From assembly GCA_051884915.1 (NCBI GenBank), contig JBJEWF010000022.1, forward strand, positions 1 through 64,000: a stretch of DNA of 64,000 nucleotides, in the 5' to 3' direction. This document shows positions 16,136 to 24,745 of this stretch, piece by piece. The stretch is from RUG572 sp051884915. Lineage in GTDB: Bacteria > Verrucomicrobiota > Kiritimatiellia > RFP12 > UBA1067. The notes under the pieces are model-generated. The model had not been told where the DNA came from. It worked only from the letters and a program-made list of their open reading frames with translations, and made no database searches. Position 1 is the first letter of the stretch. Each line of letters starts with the position of its first letter. The translations under genes and the position numbers were made by a program.

Positions 16136-17184
16136 CCGTCGGGCTGAGCGGAGGCGTGGATTCCAGCGTGGCGGCGCTCCGCCTGAAGGAGGCCGGGCAC
16201 GAGGTCGTGGGCATCACGATGAAATTGTGGCGTCCGGGCGTCTACAAAGGCGGCGCGCGCGACGCCTGTTTCGGCTCGCACGAGGACGAGGACATCGCCC
16301 GGGCGGCGCGGCTGGCGGAACGGCTGGGCATCGACTACAAGGTCTACGACTGCTTTGACGCCTACAATGCCGAAGTCGTCGCCTATTTCCGCGACACCTA
16401 TCTATCCGGCCGCACGCCGAACCCCTGCGTCCGGTGCAATGCCATGCTGAAGTTCGGGCTGCTGCCGAAACTGGCGCGGGAATCCGGATGCGTCTTCGAC
16501 AAGTTCGCGACGGGCCACTATGCGCGGACGGCGTGCCTGGCGAATGGCCGGTTCGCCGTGCTGCGGGCCCTGGACGAAGCCAAGGACCAGAGCTATTTTC
16601 TCTATCGGCTGTCGCAGGAGCAGCTGTCCCGGCAGCTCTTCCCGCTGGGCGACCTCACGAAAACGCAGGTCCGTGAAATCGCCCGGCGGCACGGTCTGCC
16701 GTCGGCCGACAAGGCGGACAGCCAGGACTTCTATTCGGGGGACCCGAACGAGCTGATCGGCGAACCCGATCGGCCGGGCGACATCGTCGACCGGACGGGG
16801 AAGGTCCTGGGACGCCATGCGGGGTTCTGGCACTACACCATCGGCCAGCGCAAGGGGCTTGGCATCGGCGGGGCCGGCGAGCCGTACTACGTCATCGAGC
16901 TGAACGCCTGCCGCAACCAGGTGGTCGTCGGCCGGGCGACGGATGCCGTGAAGACGTCGCTGACGGTGGCGGACATGAACTACGTCGCCCTGCCGCCGTC
17001 GGCCGCCAACGCGGAGATCCCCTGCCGGGTGAAGGTCCGCAGCGCGGGCCGGCTCGTGGCGGCCACGCTGAAGGGGAACGCGTGCGCGTTCCCCGCCGGC
17101 ATTTCGGGCGTCGCCCCGGGGCAGAGCGCCGTCTTCTACGGCGCCCGGACCGGCGAGATCCTCTGCGGCGGGATCATTCAATGA
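16126..17184 (+). CDS. mnmA: tRNA-specific 2-thiouridylase, variant without the second catalytic Cys
   Basis: This encodes 352 residues. It thiolates U34 of tRNA-Lys, tRNA-Glu and tRNA-Gln. The PP-loop GLSGGVDSS (6-14) activates the base with ATP, NPCVRCN (99-105) holds the first catalytic Cys101 with a CxxC partner, and HYTIGQRKGLG is conserved. The usual second active-site Cys, within an S-x-x-x-C-F-I block, should lie near residues 199-205, but here the protein reads SQDFYSG with no Cys. Extra cysteines occur at 48, 76, 122 and 137. The start overlaps murG. The function call rests on overall motif order. Confidence 0.9.
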   Translation: MRVAVGLSGGVDSSVAALRLKEAGHEVVGITMKLWRPGVYKGGARDACFGSHEDEDIARAARLAERLGIDYKVYDCFDAYNAEVVAYFRDTYLSGRTPNPCVRCNAMLKFGLLPKLARESGCVFDKFATGHYARTACLANGRFAVLRALDEAKDQSYFLYRLSQEQLSRQLFPLGDLTKTQVREIARRHGLPSADKADSQDFYSGDPNELIGEPDRPGDIVDRTGKVLGRHAGFWHYTIGQRKGLGIGGAGEPYYVIELNACRNQVVVGRATDAVKTSLTVADMNYVALPPSAANAEIPCRVKVRSAGRLVAATLKGNACAFPAGISGVAPGQSAVFYGARTGEILCGGIIQ

Positions 17185-17192
17185 CGCGGTTC

Positions 17193-17222
17193 TTCCGCGA
17201 TACGGCGGTTTTTTGGTACAAT
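17193..17222 (+). promoter_or_regulatory. extended -10 promoter, nearly leaderless, of the Na/Pi transporter
   Basis: TGGTACAAT ends at 17222 with a weak -35 TTCCGC (17193-17198). The ATG follows 11 nt after the -10 box, so the predicted 5' leader is only about 4-5 nt and has no room for a ribosome site. Confidence 0.6.
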
Positions 17223-17233
17223 ACGACCCACGC

Positions 17234-18943
17234 ATGAAAGACAATTTGCTGCTTGTGTTGGACGTCCTGGTAACCGTCATCGGCGGGCTGGGCGTGTTTC
17301 TTTTGGGGATGAAGCATCTGTCGGAGGGACTTCAGGCCACGGCGGGGAGCGGGTTGCGGAAGTTCATGTCCCATGCGACGAGCCATCGCCTCGTGGGGGT
17401 GGGGACGGGCGTGCTTTCGACCATCCTCGTCCAGTCGAGTTCGATCATCGCGGTGATGCTGGTGGGGTTCGTCTCCTCGGCGCTGATGACGCTGCCGCAG
17501 GCGTTTTCGGTGCTGATCGGCGCGAATATCGGCACGACGGCGACCGTCTGGATTCTCGCCTACGCGCCGGATCCGCAGATGCTGGGCTTCGTCTGCTTCG
17601 GCCTTGGCGGCGTGCTCTATTTCTTCCTGCGCGGCGAGCGGGTTCACAATCTGGGCCTGACCGTCATCGGCCTCGGCCTCGTCTTTCTGGGCCTCTATTT
17701 CATGTCGAAGGGCGTGGCGCCCATCAAGCAGAATCCCGAGATCGCGAAGATCTTCACGTCGATGAGCGCGGCGACCATGTTCGGCGTGGTGAAGATCGCC
17801 ATTTGCGCGCTGCTGCTGACGGCCGTCATCCAGAGTTCCGCGGCGACGATCGCGATTGCCATGGCGCTGGCCTCGCAGGGCCTGATCGCGTACGAAGTCG
17901 CCATTGCCGTTCTGTTCGGCGCGAACGTGGGCACGACGGCGACGGGCTGGATCGCCGCGATTGGCGGGACGGCGGACGCGAAGCGCACCGCGCTTTCGCA
18001 TTCCCTCTCGAACCTGGTCGGTTCGGTCGTGCTGCTGCCGTTCTTTCCGCTGTTCGTCAAGGCGGGGCAGGCGATGTTCCCGCATTGGGCGGAAGCCGAG
18101 ACCGTCAAGGTGAGCGGACAGGCCGTGCAGGCCTTCACGCACATGATGGCGCCCATTGCCGTGACGGATACGATCTTCGCCTGCTGCCGCGGCCTGATCT
18201 TCTTTCCGCTGGTCAAGCCGTTCTGCCGCCTGGTCGAGCGCGTCGTCAGGCAGCCGGAGAACGAGAAACCGCACCTGTCGTGCCTGAAGGTCGGCTCGAT
18301 GATCTCGCCCGTCATCGCGTGCGACCAGGCGCTGCACGAGGTCGACTTCATGAAGGAGAGCAATCTGGAGCTGCTGGCTTGCGCCCGCCAGGTGATCGCC
18401 GGCACGTCCGACGAGACGGTCGAGAACCACATCACGCATCGCGAGGGCATTCTGGACAAGGTGCAGAAGGAGGTGACGGAATACCTCGGCAACGTGATGT
18501 CCAAGCGGCTGGGCTGGGACGTGGCCGAACGCGCGCGCCGGCTCCTGCGCCTGACGGACGAGCTGGAGAGCGTGTCCGACGAGACGGCCGCCGTCCTGAA
18601 GGCCATGAAGCGGCTGCGGAAGCAGAACCAGAAGATTTCCGAAGTGTCGCTGGCCGTCCTGCTTTCGGTGCACGACCGGGTCAGCGCGTTTGCCGCGAAG
18701 GTGACGCCCTGGATCAAGTCGCCGCGGCCGCAGATCGACATCGACGCCGTCCTGGACGAATCGAAGGGCATCCACGAGTTCATCCGCGAGTGCCGCCATG
18801 CCCAGCTGGGGCGCGTGGGGCCGGAGGATCCGGGCTCGTCGCTGCGCGTGCTGGTCGAGCTGGACATCATCAACGCCTACGAGCGCGTGCGCGCCTACTA
18901 CCTGAATATCGCCGAAACCCTTGCGGGCGGAAAGCGATCGTGA
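17234..18943 (+). CDS. Na+/phosphate cotransporter (NptA/PNaS family) with C-terminal PhoU-like domain
   Basis: This encodes 569 residues in the inner membrane. Two inverted transporter halves each carry the QSS signature, in VQSSSI (about residues 72-77) and IQSSAAT (about 200-206), with GANIGTT and GANVGTT repeats following them. This duplication is diagnostic of the family. About 8-9 helices are followed by a helical PhoU-like cytoplasmic domain (about 370-560), which probably senses or gates phosphate uptake. The upstream TTG at 17213 lies inside the promoter, so ATG 17234 (MKDNLLLVLDV) is used. It is monocistronic between mnmA and the aldolase. Confidence 0.9.
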   Translation: MKDNLLLVLDVLVTVIGGLGVFLLGMKHLSEGLQATAGSGLRKFMSHATSHRLVGVGTGVLSTILVQSSSIIAVMLVGFVSSALMTLPQAFSVLIGANIGTTATVWILAYAPDPQMLGFVCFGLGGVLYFFLRGERVHNLGLTVIGLGLVFLGLYFMSKGVAPIKQNPEIAKIFTSMSAATMFGVVKIAICALLLTAVIQSSAATIAIAMALASQGLIAYEVAIAVLFGANVGTTATGWIAAIGGTADAKRTALSHSLSNLVGSVVLLPFFPLFVKAGQAMFPHWAEAETVKVSGQAVQAFTHMMAPIAVTDTIFACCRGLIFFPLVKPFCRLVERVVRQPENEKPHLSCLKVGSMISPVIACDQALHEVDFMKESNLELLACARQVIAGTSDETVENHITHREGILDKVQKEVTEYLGNVMSKRLGWDVAERARRLLRLTDELESVSDETAAVLKAMKRLRKQNQKISEVSLAVLLSVHDRVSAFAAKVTPWIKSPRPQIDIDAVLDESKGIHEFIRECRHAQLGRVGPEDPGSSLRVLVELDIINAYERVRAYYLNIAETLAGGKRS

Positions 18944-18949
18944 TATACT
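18921..18949 (+). promoter_or_regulatory. aldolase promoter
   Basis: TTGCGG (18921-18926), a 17-nt spacer, and TGATATACT (TATACT 18944-18949). It lies within the 3' end of the transporter gene. The leader is about 27 nt with a GGAAG ribosome site. Confidence 0.8.
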
Positions 18950-18982
18950 ATCCGCCGTTTTTCAATCCCGAAAGGAAGAAAC

Positions 18983-19987
18983 ATGAAGAAAGTCAGCTAC
19001 AAGGACCTCGGCCTCGTCAACACGAAGAAGATGTTCGCGAAGGCCGTCAAGGGCGGTTACGCCATCCCGGCGTTCAACTTCAACACGATGGAGCAGATGC
19101 AGGCGATCGTTCAGGCCTCCGTTGAAACGAAGTCCCCGGTGATCATGCAGGTCTCCAAGGGCGCGCGCAAGTACGCGAACCCCACGATTCTCCGCTACAT
19201 GGCGCAGGGCGCGGTTGAATACGCCAAGGAACTCGGCTGCAAGAAGCCGCAGATCGTCCTTCACCTCGACCACGGCGACAGTTTCGAGACGTGCAAGAGC
19301 TGCATCGACATGGGCTTTTCGAGCGTCATGATCGACGGTTCCTCGCTTTCCTTCAAGGACAACATCAAGCTCACCAAGAAGGTCGTCGCCTACGCGCACA
19401 AGTTCGACGTCACGGTCGAGGCCGAACTCGGCGTTCTCGCCGGCGTCGAAGACGAAGTGCAGGCCGAAGAGAGCCACTACACGAAGCCCGAAGAGGTCGT
19501 CGAGTTCGCGACGAAGACGGGCTGCGACTCCCTCGCGATCTCCATCGGCACCTCCCACGGCGCCTACAAGTTCAAGCCGGAGCAGTGCACGCGCGACCCC
19601 AAGACGGGCAAGCTCGTTCCGCCGCCGCTCGCGTTCGACGTGCTGAAGGCCATCGAGAAGGAGCTGCCGGGCTTTCCGATCGTGCTCCACGGCTCGTCCT
19701 CCGTTCCGCAGGACGAGGTCGACACGATCAACAAGTTCGGCGGCAAGCTGCCCGACGCGGTCGGCATTCCGGAAGCGCAGCTGCGCAAGGCCGCGAAGAG
19801 CGCCGTGTGCAAGATCAACATCGACTCCGACTCGCGTCTGGCGATGACGGCGGCGATCCGCCAGCACTTCGCCGAGCATCCGGACCACTTCGATCCGCGC
19901 CAGTACCTCACGCCGGCGCGCGACAACATGAAGAAGATGTACATCCACAAGATCGTCAACGTGCTGGGCTCCAACGACAAGCTCTGA
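18983..19987 (+). CDS. fbaA: class II fructose-1,6-bisphosphate aldolase
   Basis: This encodes 334 residues, cytoplasmic, zinc-dependent, and part of glycolysis and gluconeogenesis. HLDHGD (about residues 94-99) and the later SHGAYKF and LHGSSS motifs supply the zinc and phosphate ligands, and INIDSD closes the barrel. A strong own promoter, a good ribosome site and a textbook terminator make it a single-gene, probably highly expressed unit. Codon choice strongly favours C-ending codons, in keeping with high expression. Confidence 0.95.
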   Translation: MKKVSYKDLGLVNTKKMFAKAVKGGYAIPAFNFNTMEQMQAIVQASVETKSPVIMQVSKGARKYANPTILRYMAQGAVEYAKELGCKKPQIVLHLDHGDSFETCKSCIDMGFSSVMIDGSSLSFKDNIKLTKKVVAYAHKFDVTVEAELGVLAGVEDEVQAEESHYTKPEEVVEFATKTGCDSLAISIGTSHGAYKFKPEQCTRDPKTGKLVPPPLAFDVLKAIEKELPGFPIVLHGSSSVPQDEVDTINKFGGKLPDAVGIPEAQLRKAAKSAVCKINIDSDSRLAMTAAIRQHFAEHPDHFDPRQYLTPARDNMKKMYIHKIVNVLGSNDKL

Positions 19988-20016
19988 GCCGGACTTCCCG
20001 ATCATGCCGGGAAGAG

Positions 20017-20048
20017 ACGCCGCCCGCAGGGGCGGCGTTTCCTTTTTT
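20017..20048 (+). terminator. Rho-independent terminator of the aldolase gene
   Basis: A perfect 9-bp stem ACGCCGCCC/GGGCGGCGT with a GCAG loop (20017-20038) is followed by TTTCCTTTTTT. A second hairpin (CTTCCCG/CGGGAAG, 19994-20014) lies just before it. Confidence 0.9.
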
Positions 20049-20109
20049 CCGGGGGGCGTCCGCCGTTTGCAATGCGCCGCTGGACGGCGGGATGTGGAAA
20101 CTGCGCCGT

Positions 20110-20139
20110 TTGCCATCGCCGGACGAACTGTGGTACAAT
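20110..20139 (+). promoter_or_regulatory. leaderless-type promoter of the GH5 gene
   Basis: TTGCCA (20110-20115), an 18-nt spacer, and TGGTACAAT (TACAAT 20134-20139). The ATG at 20147 begins 7 nt after the -10 box, which is the expected transcription start itself. Confidence 0.75.
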
Positions 20140-20146
20140 GGGCGGC

Positions 20147-21658
20147 ATGAAATACGCGCTTTTTTCTCTTGCCGTCGCGCTGGCGTGTTCGGCGCCTGCC
20201 GCCGGCGCCGCCGAATGGAAGCCGTCCGTCCGGTGGCGCGGGTTCAATCTGCTGGGCATGTTCATCAAGGGTTCGCAGGCCAAACCCGATTTCCGCGAGG
20301 AGGATTTCCAGATCATGCGCGACTGGGGATTCAATTTCGCGCGTCTGCCGATGGACTACCGCTACTGGATCAGGAACGGCAACTGGGATGAAATCGACGA
20401 GGACGCCGTCAAGCCCGTCGACCAGGCCGTGGCGTGGGGCCGGAAATACGGCATCCACACCCAGATCTGCCTGCACCGGATTCCCGGCTACACGGTTGCG
20501 CGTCCCGCGGAGCCGCGCGACCTGTTCACGGACGCCGAGGCGCAGCGCGTCGCCTGCCGGCATTGGGCGTTCTTCGCCCGGCGCTACAAGGGCGTTCCCA
20601 ACGAGGCGCTGAGCTTCAACCTGTTCAACGAGCCGCCGACCGTCGCGGACGAGGTTTACGGCCAGGTGGCGAAGAAGCTGATCGCGGCCATCCGCGCCGA
20701 GGATCCGGCGCGGTACATCGTGGCCGACGGCATTTCCTGGGGGCGCCAGCCCTGCCGGTCGCTGTTCGGCATCCCCGGCGTCGGCCAGGCCACGCGCGGC
20801 TACACGCCCATGGGCGTTTCGCACTACCGCGCCTCCTGGGCGGGCAATCCGACGGCGGAACCCGTCTGGCCGATGGCGGTGGACGCGCCGACCGGCCACT
20901 GCTACGGGCAGGGCAAAGCGCCGTGGAACGTCCCTTTCGAGTTCGACGACATGCCGGCGGGCCGGCTCGTCTTCAGGCTGGGGCGGGTGTCGGGCGACGT
21001 GGCGTTCCGCATTTCGGCGGACGGCGAGACGCTGAAGGACGTCGTGCTCAAGCAGCCGGAGGGACCCGGGTGGACGAATGTCGTCTACAACGAGGAATGG
21101 AAGATCTACCAGAGCGACTATGCGGCGCCGGTCGAGGTCGAACTGGCACGGCCCGCGCGCAAGGTCAAGCTGGAGATGCTCCGGGGCGACTGGTTCGTCG
21201 TCAACTCCCTGGAGGTCGCGGACGCTTCGGGACGGAAAGCCCGGCTGGCGTTCGAGAACGCCTGGGGCAAGCCGCGCAGCCATCACCTCCGGTTTGTCGG
21301 CTGGCAGGGGCGGGCGTCGTTCAAGGCCGTCGGCGGCGGCGTGAAGCCCCGCTACGCGGACCCGGGCATGGAATATCTCTATCGCACGCTTCTCGCGCCC
21401 TGGGATGACGCCGTGGCGCAGGGCGTCTTCTGCATGACGGGCGAGTTCGGCGCCTACCGGCATACGCCGCACGACCTCGTCCTGGACTGGCTGGAGGACT
21501 ATCTGCGTCTCTGGCAGGAACGCGGCATGGGCTGGGCGATGTGGAACCTGCGCGGCCCGTTTGGCGTCCTCGACAGCGACCGCGCCGACGTGCAGTACGA
21601 GGATTTCCGCGGACACCGGCTGGACCGGAAAATGCTCGACCTGCTTCTGCAATACTGA
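20147..21658 (+). CDS. secreted glycoside hydrolase family 5 (cellulase-like) with an inserted beta domain
   Basis: This encodes 503 residues. A signal peptide (1-21) is followed by a TIM barrel. NLFNEPP (158-164) holds the acid/base Glu162, and TGEFG (431-435) holds the nucleophile Glu433. The RLPMD, HRIPGY and WNLRGPFG motifs fit GH5. Between the two catalytic residues, about residues 245-400 form an extra beta-rich segment ending near a WQGRASF sequence, which looks like a jelly-roll carbohydrate-binding domain. The likely substrates are beta-1,4-glucan or mannan. The upstream ATG at 20138 overlaps the -10 box and is rejected. ispF follows after 47 nt. Confidence 0.9.
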   Translation: MKYALFSLAVALACSAPAAGAAEWKPSVRWRGFNLLGMFIKGSQAKPDFREEDFQIMRDWGFNFARLPMDYRYWIRNGNWDEIDEDAVKPVDQAVAWGRKYGIHTQICLHRIPGYTVARPAEPRDLFTDAEAQRVACRHWAFFARRYKGVPNEALSFNLFNEPPTVADEVYGQVAKKLIAAIRAEDPARYIVADGISWGRQPCRSLFGIPGVGQATRGYTPMGVSHYRASWAGNPTAEPVWPMAVDAPTGHCYGQGKAPWNVPFEFDDMPAGRLVFRLGRVSGDVAFRISADGETLKDVVLKQPEGPGWTNVVYNEEWKIYQSDYAAPVEVELARPARKVKLEMLRGDWFVVNSLEVADASGRKARLAFENAWGKPRSHHLRFVGWQGRASFKAVGGGVKPRYADPGMEYLYRTLLAPWDDAVAQGVFCMTGEFGAYRHTPHDLVLDWLEDYLRLWQERGMGWAMWNLRGPFGVLDSDRADVQYEDFRGHRLDRKMLDLLLQY

Positions 21659-21705
21659 GGTCCCCTCCGCCCCGCCGTCTTCACCGCCCAACCTCCCCGA
21701 CCTCC

Positions 21706-22173
21706 ATGCGCATTGGTTTTGGCTACGATTCCCACCGGTTCGAGGCAGGCCGCCCGCTCGTTCTCGGCGGCGTGCGGATTCCCGGCGTGCCCGGCCTGAA
21801 AGGCCACTCCGACGCCGACGTGCTGGCCCACGCGCTGATCGACGCGCTGCTGGGGGCGGCGGCGCGGGGCGATATCGGCTCCCATTTCCCGGATTCCGAT
21901 TCCCGGTGGCAGGGGGCCGATTCGATGGCGCTTCTGGCGTCCGTTGTCGCCGAAATCCGCGCGGCGGGGCACGGCATCGGGAACGTCGACGCGACGGTCG
22001 TCTGCGAACGGCCCAGGCTGCGTCCGTTCGTCGAGGCGATCCGCGCGCGGCTGGCCGGCGTTCTGGGCTGTCCGGTCGAGGCGGTCTCCGTCAAGGGCAA
22101 AACGAACGAGGGGATGGACGACGTGGGCGCCGGCGCGGGAATCGAGGTCCACTGCGTGGCCTTGCTGACATGA
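21706..22173 (+). CDS. ispF: 2-C-methyl-D-erythritol 2,4-cyclodiphosphate synthase
   Basis: This encodes 155 residues of the MEP isoprenoid pathway, forming a cytoplasmic trimer. GYDSHRF (6-12) supplies the metal-binding Asp8 and His10, HSDADVLAHALIDALLGA forms the next metal and substrate helix, and KGKTNEGMD is the conserved CDP-binding tail. No Shine-Dalgarno lies before ATG 21706, so translation may depend on the upstream gene. Its TGA overlaps the next ATG (ATGA). Confidence 0.95.
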   Translation: MRIGFGYDSHRFEAGRPLVLGGVRIPGVPGLKGHSDADVLAHALIDALLGAAARGDIGSHFPDSDSRWQGADSMALLASVVAEIRAAGHGIGNVDATVVCERPRLRPFVEAIRARLAGVLGCPVEAVSVKGKTNEGMDDVGAGAGIEVHCVALLT

Positions 22174-22472
22174 TGGATGTCGTCGAGATCGACGGCGTGA
22201 AGGCCGAGGTCGCCCGGACGTATCTTCAGCGGGCGCGGGGGCTGATCGGCCGGAAGACGCTTCCGCGCGGAAGGGGCCTGCTGATTCTCCGCTGCAATGC
22301 CATCCACACGTTTTTCATGGCCTTCCCCATCGACGCGACCTTCTACGACCGGCACGGCCGCGTCGTGAAGACCGTCAGGAACATCCGGCCCTGGCGGATC
22401 TTCGTGTGGGGCGGCTGGCGCGCGGCGAAGGTTCTGGAGACGCGCAGCTTCCCGCCGGACTGCCGGAACTGA
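22170..22472 (+). CDS. DUF192 family protein
   Basis: This encodes 100 residues. RARGLIGRKTLPRGRGLLIL, then NAIHTFFMAFPIDATFYD, follows the DUF192 pattern of a small beta-barrel-like fold with a conserved HTFFM-x-FPID core. Family members are often exported, but this one has no signal peptide. The ATG overlaps the ispF stop, giving a tight GH5-ispF-DUF192 unit. Biochemical role is unknown. Confidence 0.85.
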   Translation: MMDVVEIDGVKAEVARTYLQRARGLIGRKTLPRGRGLLILRCNAIHTFFMAFPIDATFYDRHGRVVKTVRNIRPWRIFVWGGWRAAKVLETRSFPPDCRN

Positions 22473-22491
22473 AAACCGTCGTCCGATTTTA

Positions 22492-22500
22492 TGCTATAAT
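22492..22500 (+). promoter_or_regulatory. extended -10 promoter of hisD
   Basis: TGCTATAAT (TATAAT 22495-22500) lies 37 nt before ATG 22538. No -35 match is seen. The leader carries GAGGAG at 10 nt from the start. Confidence 0.65.
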
Positions 22501-22537
22501 GGGGCGAGTTTCAAAGGAGTCGAGGAGTCTGGCAAGT

Positions 22538-23836
22538 ATGGTTCGCATCGTCGAATGGTCGGCAGGAAAGCCGCAAAGCGGCATCGTGGCGAAGTTCTTG
22601 GCGCGCAGCGCCTTTCCGGAGGAGGCCGAAGCGGCCGCCGCCGAGGTGCTGGCCGCCATTCGCAAGGAAGGGGACAGGGCGGTCGCGCGGTATGTGGCGA
22701 AGTTCGAAGGCGTGAAGCTGACGGCGCGGGAGTTCCGCGTGACGGAGGCCGAATGGGCCGCCGCCGAGGCGCAGGTCTCTCCGGCTCTGAAAAAAGCCGT
22801 CCGGGACGCCTACGCGCGCGTGCTGCGCTTCTCGAAGGCGTCGCTGCGCAAACCCTGGACGATGAAGACGCCGAGGGGCGGCGCGGCGGGCGAGTTCTAT
22901 TCGCCCATGGACCGCGTGGGCGTCTACGTGCCGGGAGGAACGGCGCCGCTCGCGTCGACGGGCGTCATGACGGTGACGCTGGCCCGGGCGGCGGGCGTCA
23001 GGGAGATCGTCGCCTGCACGCCGGCCGGGCCAACCGGCACGCCCAATCCCGTGCTGCTCCATGCCCTCAGGCTGGCGGGCGCGACGGAGGTCTACCGCGT
23101 CGGCGGCATCCAGGCCATCGGGCTGATGGCGTTTGGCACGAAAACCGTGCGGAAGGTCCAGAAGATCGTCGGCCCCGGCAATGCGTTCGTGACGGCCGCC
23201 AAGCGGCAGGTCTACGGCTACGTGGGCATCGACCAGGTCGCGGGGCCGAGCGAAATCGCCGTTCTCGCGGACGGCACGGTGCCGGCCCGGTGGGTCGCCG
23301 CGGACCTGCTGTCGCAGGCCGAACACGGCAGCGGCTGGGAAAAGGCGCTGCTGGTGACGCCCTGCGCCGCTTTTGCCGAAGAGGTGAAGGCGGAACTGCT
23401 CGCCCAGACGGAGACGCTTTCGCGCAAGGCGCTGATCCGGCGCGTGATGGCCCGCGGCGGCATCCTGTTCTGCGTGACGCCGGATCTGGCGGAGGGCCTT
23501 GAACTCGTCAACCGCTTCGCGCCCGAGCATTTCGAGATCATGTGCAAGGACGCGCGCCGGCTGATGAAGGGCGTGCGTGCCGCCGGGGCGGTGTTCGCCG
23601 GGGCGTGGACGCCGGAGTCGGCGGGCGATTTCGTCGCGGGCCCCTCCCACGTGCTGCCGACCGGCGGCGCGGCGAACATGTTCAACGGGCTGACGCCCGA
23701 CGATTTCCGCCGGCGCCACTCGTTCGTGGCCTTTACCCGGGACGATCTGGCCGAAACGAGGGACTCGATTGCGGCGTTCGCCCAGGTGGAGGGGCTGGAC
23801 GCCCACGGCCGCGCGGCGGCGATCCGTTTCGAGTGA
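22538..23836 (+). CDS. hisD: histidinol dehydrogenase
   Basis: This encodes 432 residues. It catalyses the last two oxidation steps of histidine synthesis, with NAD and zinc. VPGGTAPLAS, GPGNAFVTAAKRQVYG (about 212-227), SQAEHG (259-264, zinc and catalytic His) and FAPEHFEI are all present, with the conserved AGDFVAGPSHVLPTGG block near the end. The ATG at 22538 is preferred over the upstream ATG at 22499, because the latter overlaps the -10 box. No other his genes are in the window. Confidence 0.95.
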   Translation: MVRIVEWSAGKPQSGIVAKFLARSAFPEEAEAAAAEVLAAIRKEGDRAVARYVAKFEGVKLTAREFRVTEAEWAAAEAQVSPALKKAVRDAYARVLRFSKASLRKPWTMKTPRGGAAGEFYSPMDRVGVYVPGGTAPLASTGVMTVTLARAAGVREIVACTPAGPTGTPNPVLLHALRLAGATEVYRVGGIQAIGLMAFGTKTVRKVQKIVGPGNAFVTAAKRQVYGYVGIDQVAGPSEIAVLADGTVPARWVAADLLSQAEHGSGWEKALLVTPCAAFAEEVKAELLAQTETLSRKALIRRVMARGGILFCVTPDLAEGLELVNRFAPEHFEIMCKDARRLMKGVRAAGAVFAGAWTPESAGDFVAGPSHVLPTGGAANMFNGLTPDDFRRRHSFVAFTRDDLAETRDSIAAFAQVEGLDAHGRAAAIRFE

Positions 23837-23885
23837 ACCGGGCCGCGGAACCCTTTAACAACGAAAAGAGAAGAGAGGTGTTGGC

Positions 23886-24110
23886 ATGAATCTGGAAGAA
23901 CAGGTCAAGGCGATGGTTGACGCGCTCCGTCCGATGCTGCAGCAGGACGGCGGCGACATGGAGTTCGTGAAGATGGAGGGCAAGGTCGTCACGCTCAAGC
24001 TGGTCGGCCACTGCGGCACGTGTCCCTACGCGATGATGACGCTGAAGCAGGGCATCGAGACCAAGCTGCGCGAACTCGATCCGGAACTGACGGTCGAACG
24101 CGCCGAGTGA
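23886..24110 (+). CDS. NifU-like C-terminal domain protein (iron-sulfur carrier)
   Basis: This encodes 74 residues. The protein consists only of the Nfu domain. LRPMLQQDGGDMEFV is the conserved start, and CGTCPYA (about 43-49) supplies the CxxC that holds a bridging [4Fe-4S] cluster in a dimer. It delivers clusters to target enzymes. A GAGAGG ribosome site precedes ATG 23886. It sits 10 nt upstream of iorB and in the same run as a radical SAM gene, both plausible clients in an anaerobe. Confidence 0.92.
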   Translation: MNLEEQVKAMVDALRPMLQQDGGDMEFVKMEGKVVTLKLVGHCGTCPYAMMTLKQGIETKLRELDPELTVERAE

Positions 24111-24120
24111 GGTGACGTCC

Positions 24121-24711
24121 ATGAAGACGGTGAACGTTTCCCTTGTCGGCGTTGGCGGGCAGGGCATCCTGCTGACGGCGAACATGCTGGCCCGCACGGC
24201 GACGCTTGCGGGCATGGACGTGAAGAAGAGCGAAATCCATGGCATGGCCCAGCGTGGCGGCAGCGTGATTTCCTCCGTCCGTTTCGGCGAAAAGGTCCAT
24301 TCGCCGATCATCCCCGAGGGGCAGAGCGACATTCTGGTGGCGTTCGACCGCCTTGAGGCGCTGCGGTGGGCGCATTTCCTGGCGCCCGGAGGCCGGGTCG
24401 TCATGAACGACGTCGACCTGGTGCCGGTGACGGTGTCGAGCGGACAGCAGCCGCCCGTGGCGGACTTCGAGGGCCGCCTCGCCGCGGCGTTTCCGGCGGC
24501 CATCGTGGTCGATGCGCCGAAAATCGCCGCCGAAGTGGGCAACGAGCGGACGATGAACATGGTCATCGCCGGCGCCCTGTCCGCGCTGACGCCGTTTGCC
24601 GAGGAGCAGTGGATGGCGGCGATGGAGCAGAGTTTCACGGGACCGAAGGCGAAGCTGCTGGAGCTCAACCGGAAGGCGTTCGCGCGCGGCCGCGCGGCCG
24701 CGACGGCGTGA
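24121..24711 (+). CDS. iorB: indolepyruvate:ferredoxin oxidoreductase, beta (gamma-type) subunit
   Basis: This encodes 196 residues from ATG 24121, which is preceded by GAGGTG; a GTG three codons earlier is less well placed. GVGGQGILL (about 10-18) and the HGMAQRGG motif are diagnostic of the pyruvate/ketoisovalerate oxidoreductase gamma family. The enzyme decarboxylates aromatic 2-oxo acids to acyl-CoA using ferredoxin. The partner iorA is not in the window. It belongs to the nifU-like/iorB/nagA run. Confidence 0.85.
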   Translation: MKTVNVSLVGVGGQGILLTANMLARTATLAGMDVKKSEIHGMAQRGGSVISSVRFGEKVHSPIIPEGQSDILVAFDRLEALRWAHFLAPGGRVVMNDVDLVPVTVSSGQQPPVADFEGRLAAAFPAAIVVDAPKIAAEVGNERTMNMVIAGALSALTPFAEEQWMAAMEQSFTGPKAKLLELNRKAFARGRAAATA

Positions 24712-24745
24712 GGCCAGCCGGATCGAGGGAAGGAGGACGGCAGCG

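Noticed and set aside
18962..21691. Open frame of 909 codons on the - strand over fbaA and the GH5 gene
   Set aside because: It crosses the aldolase terminator and promoter region; composition is that of an antisense shadow.
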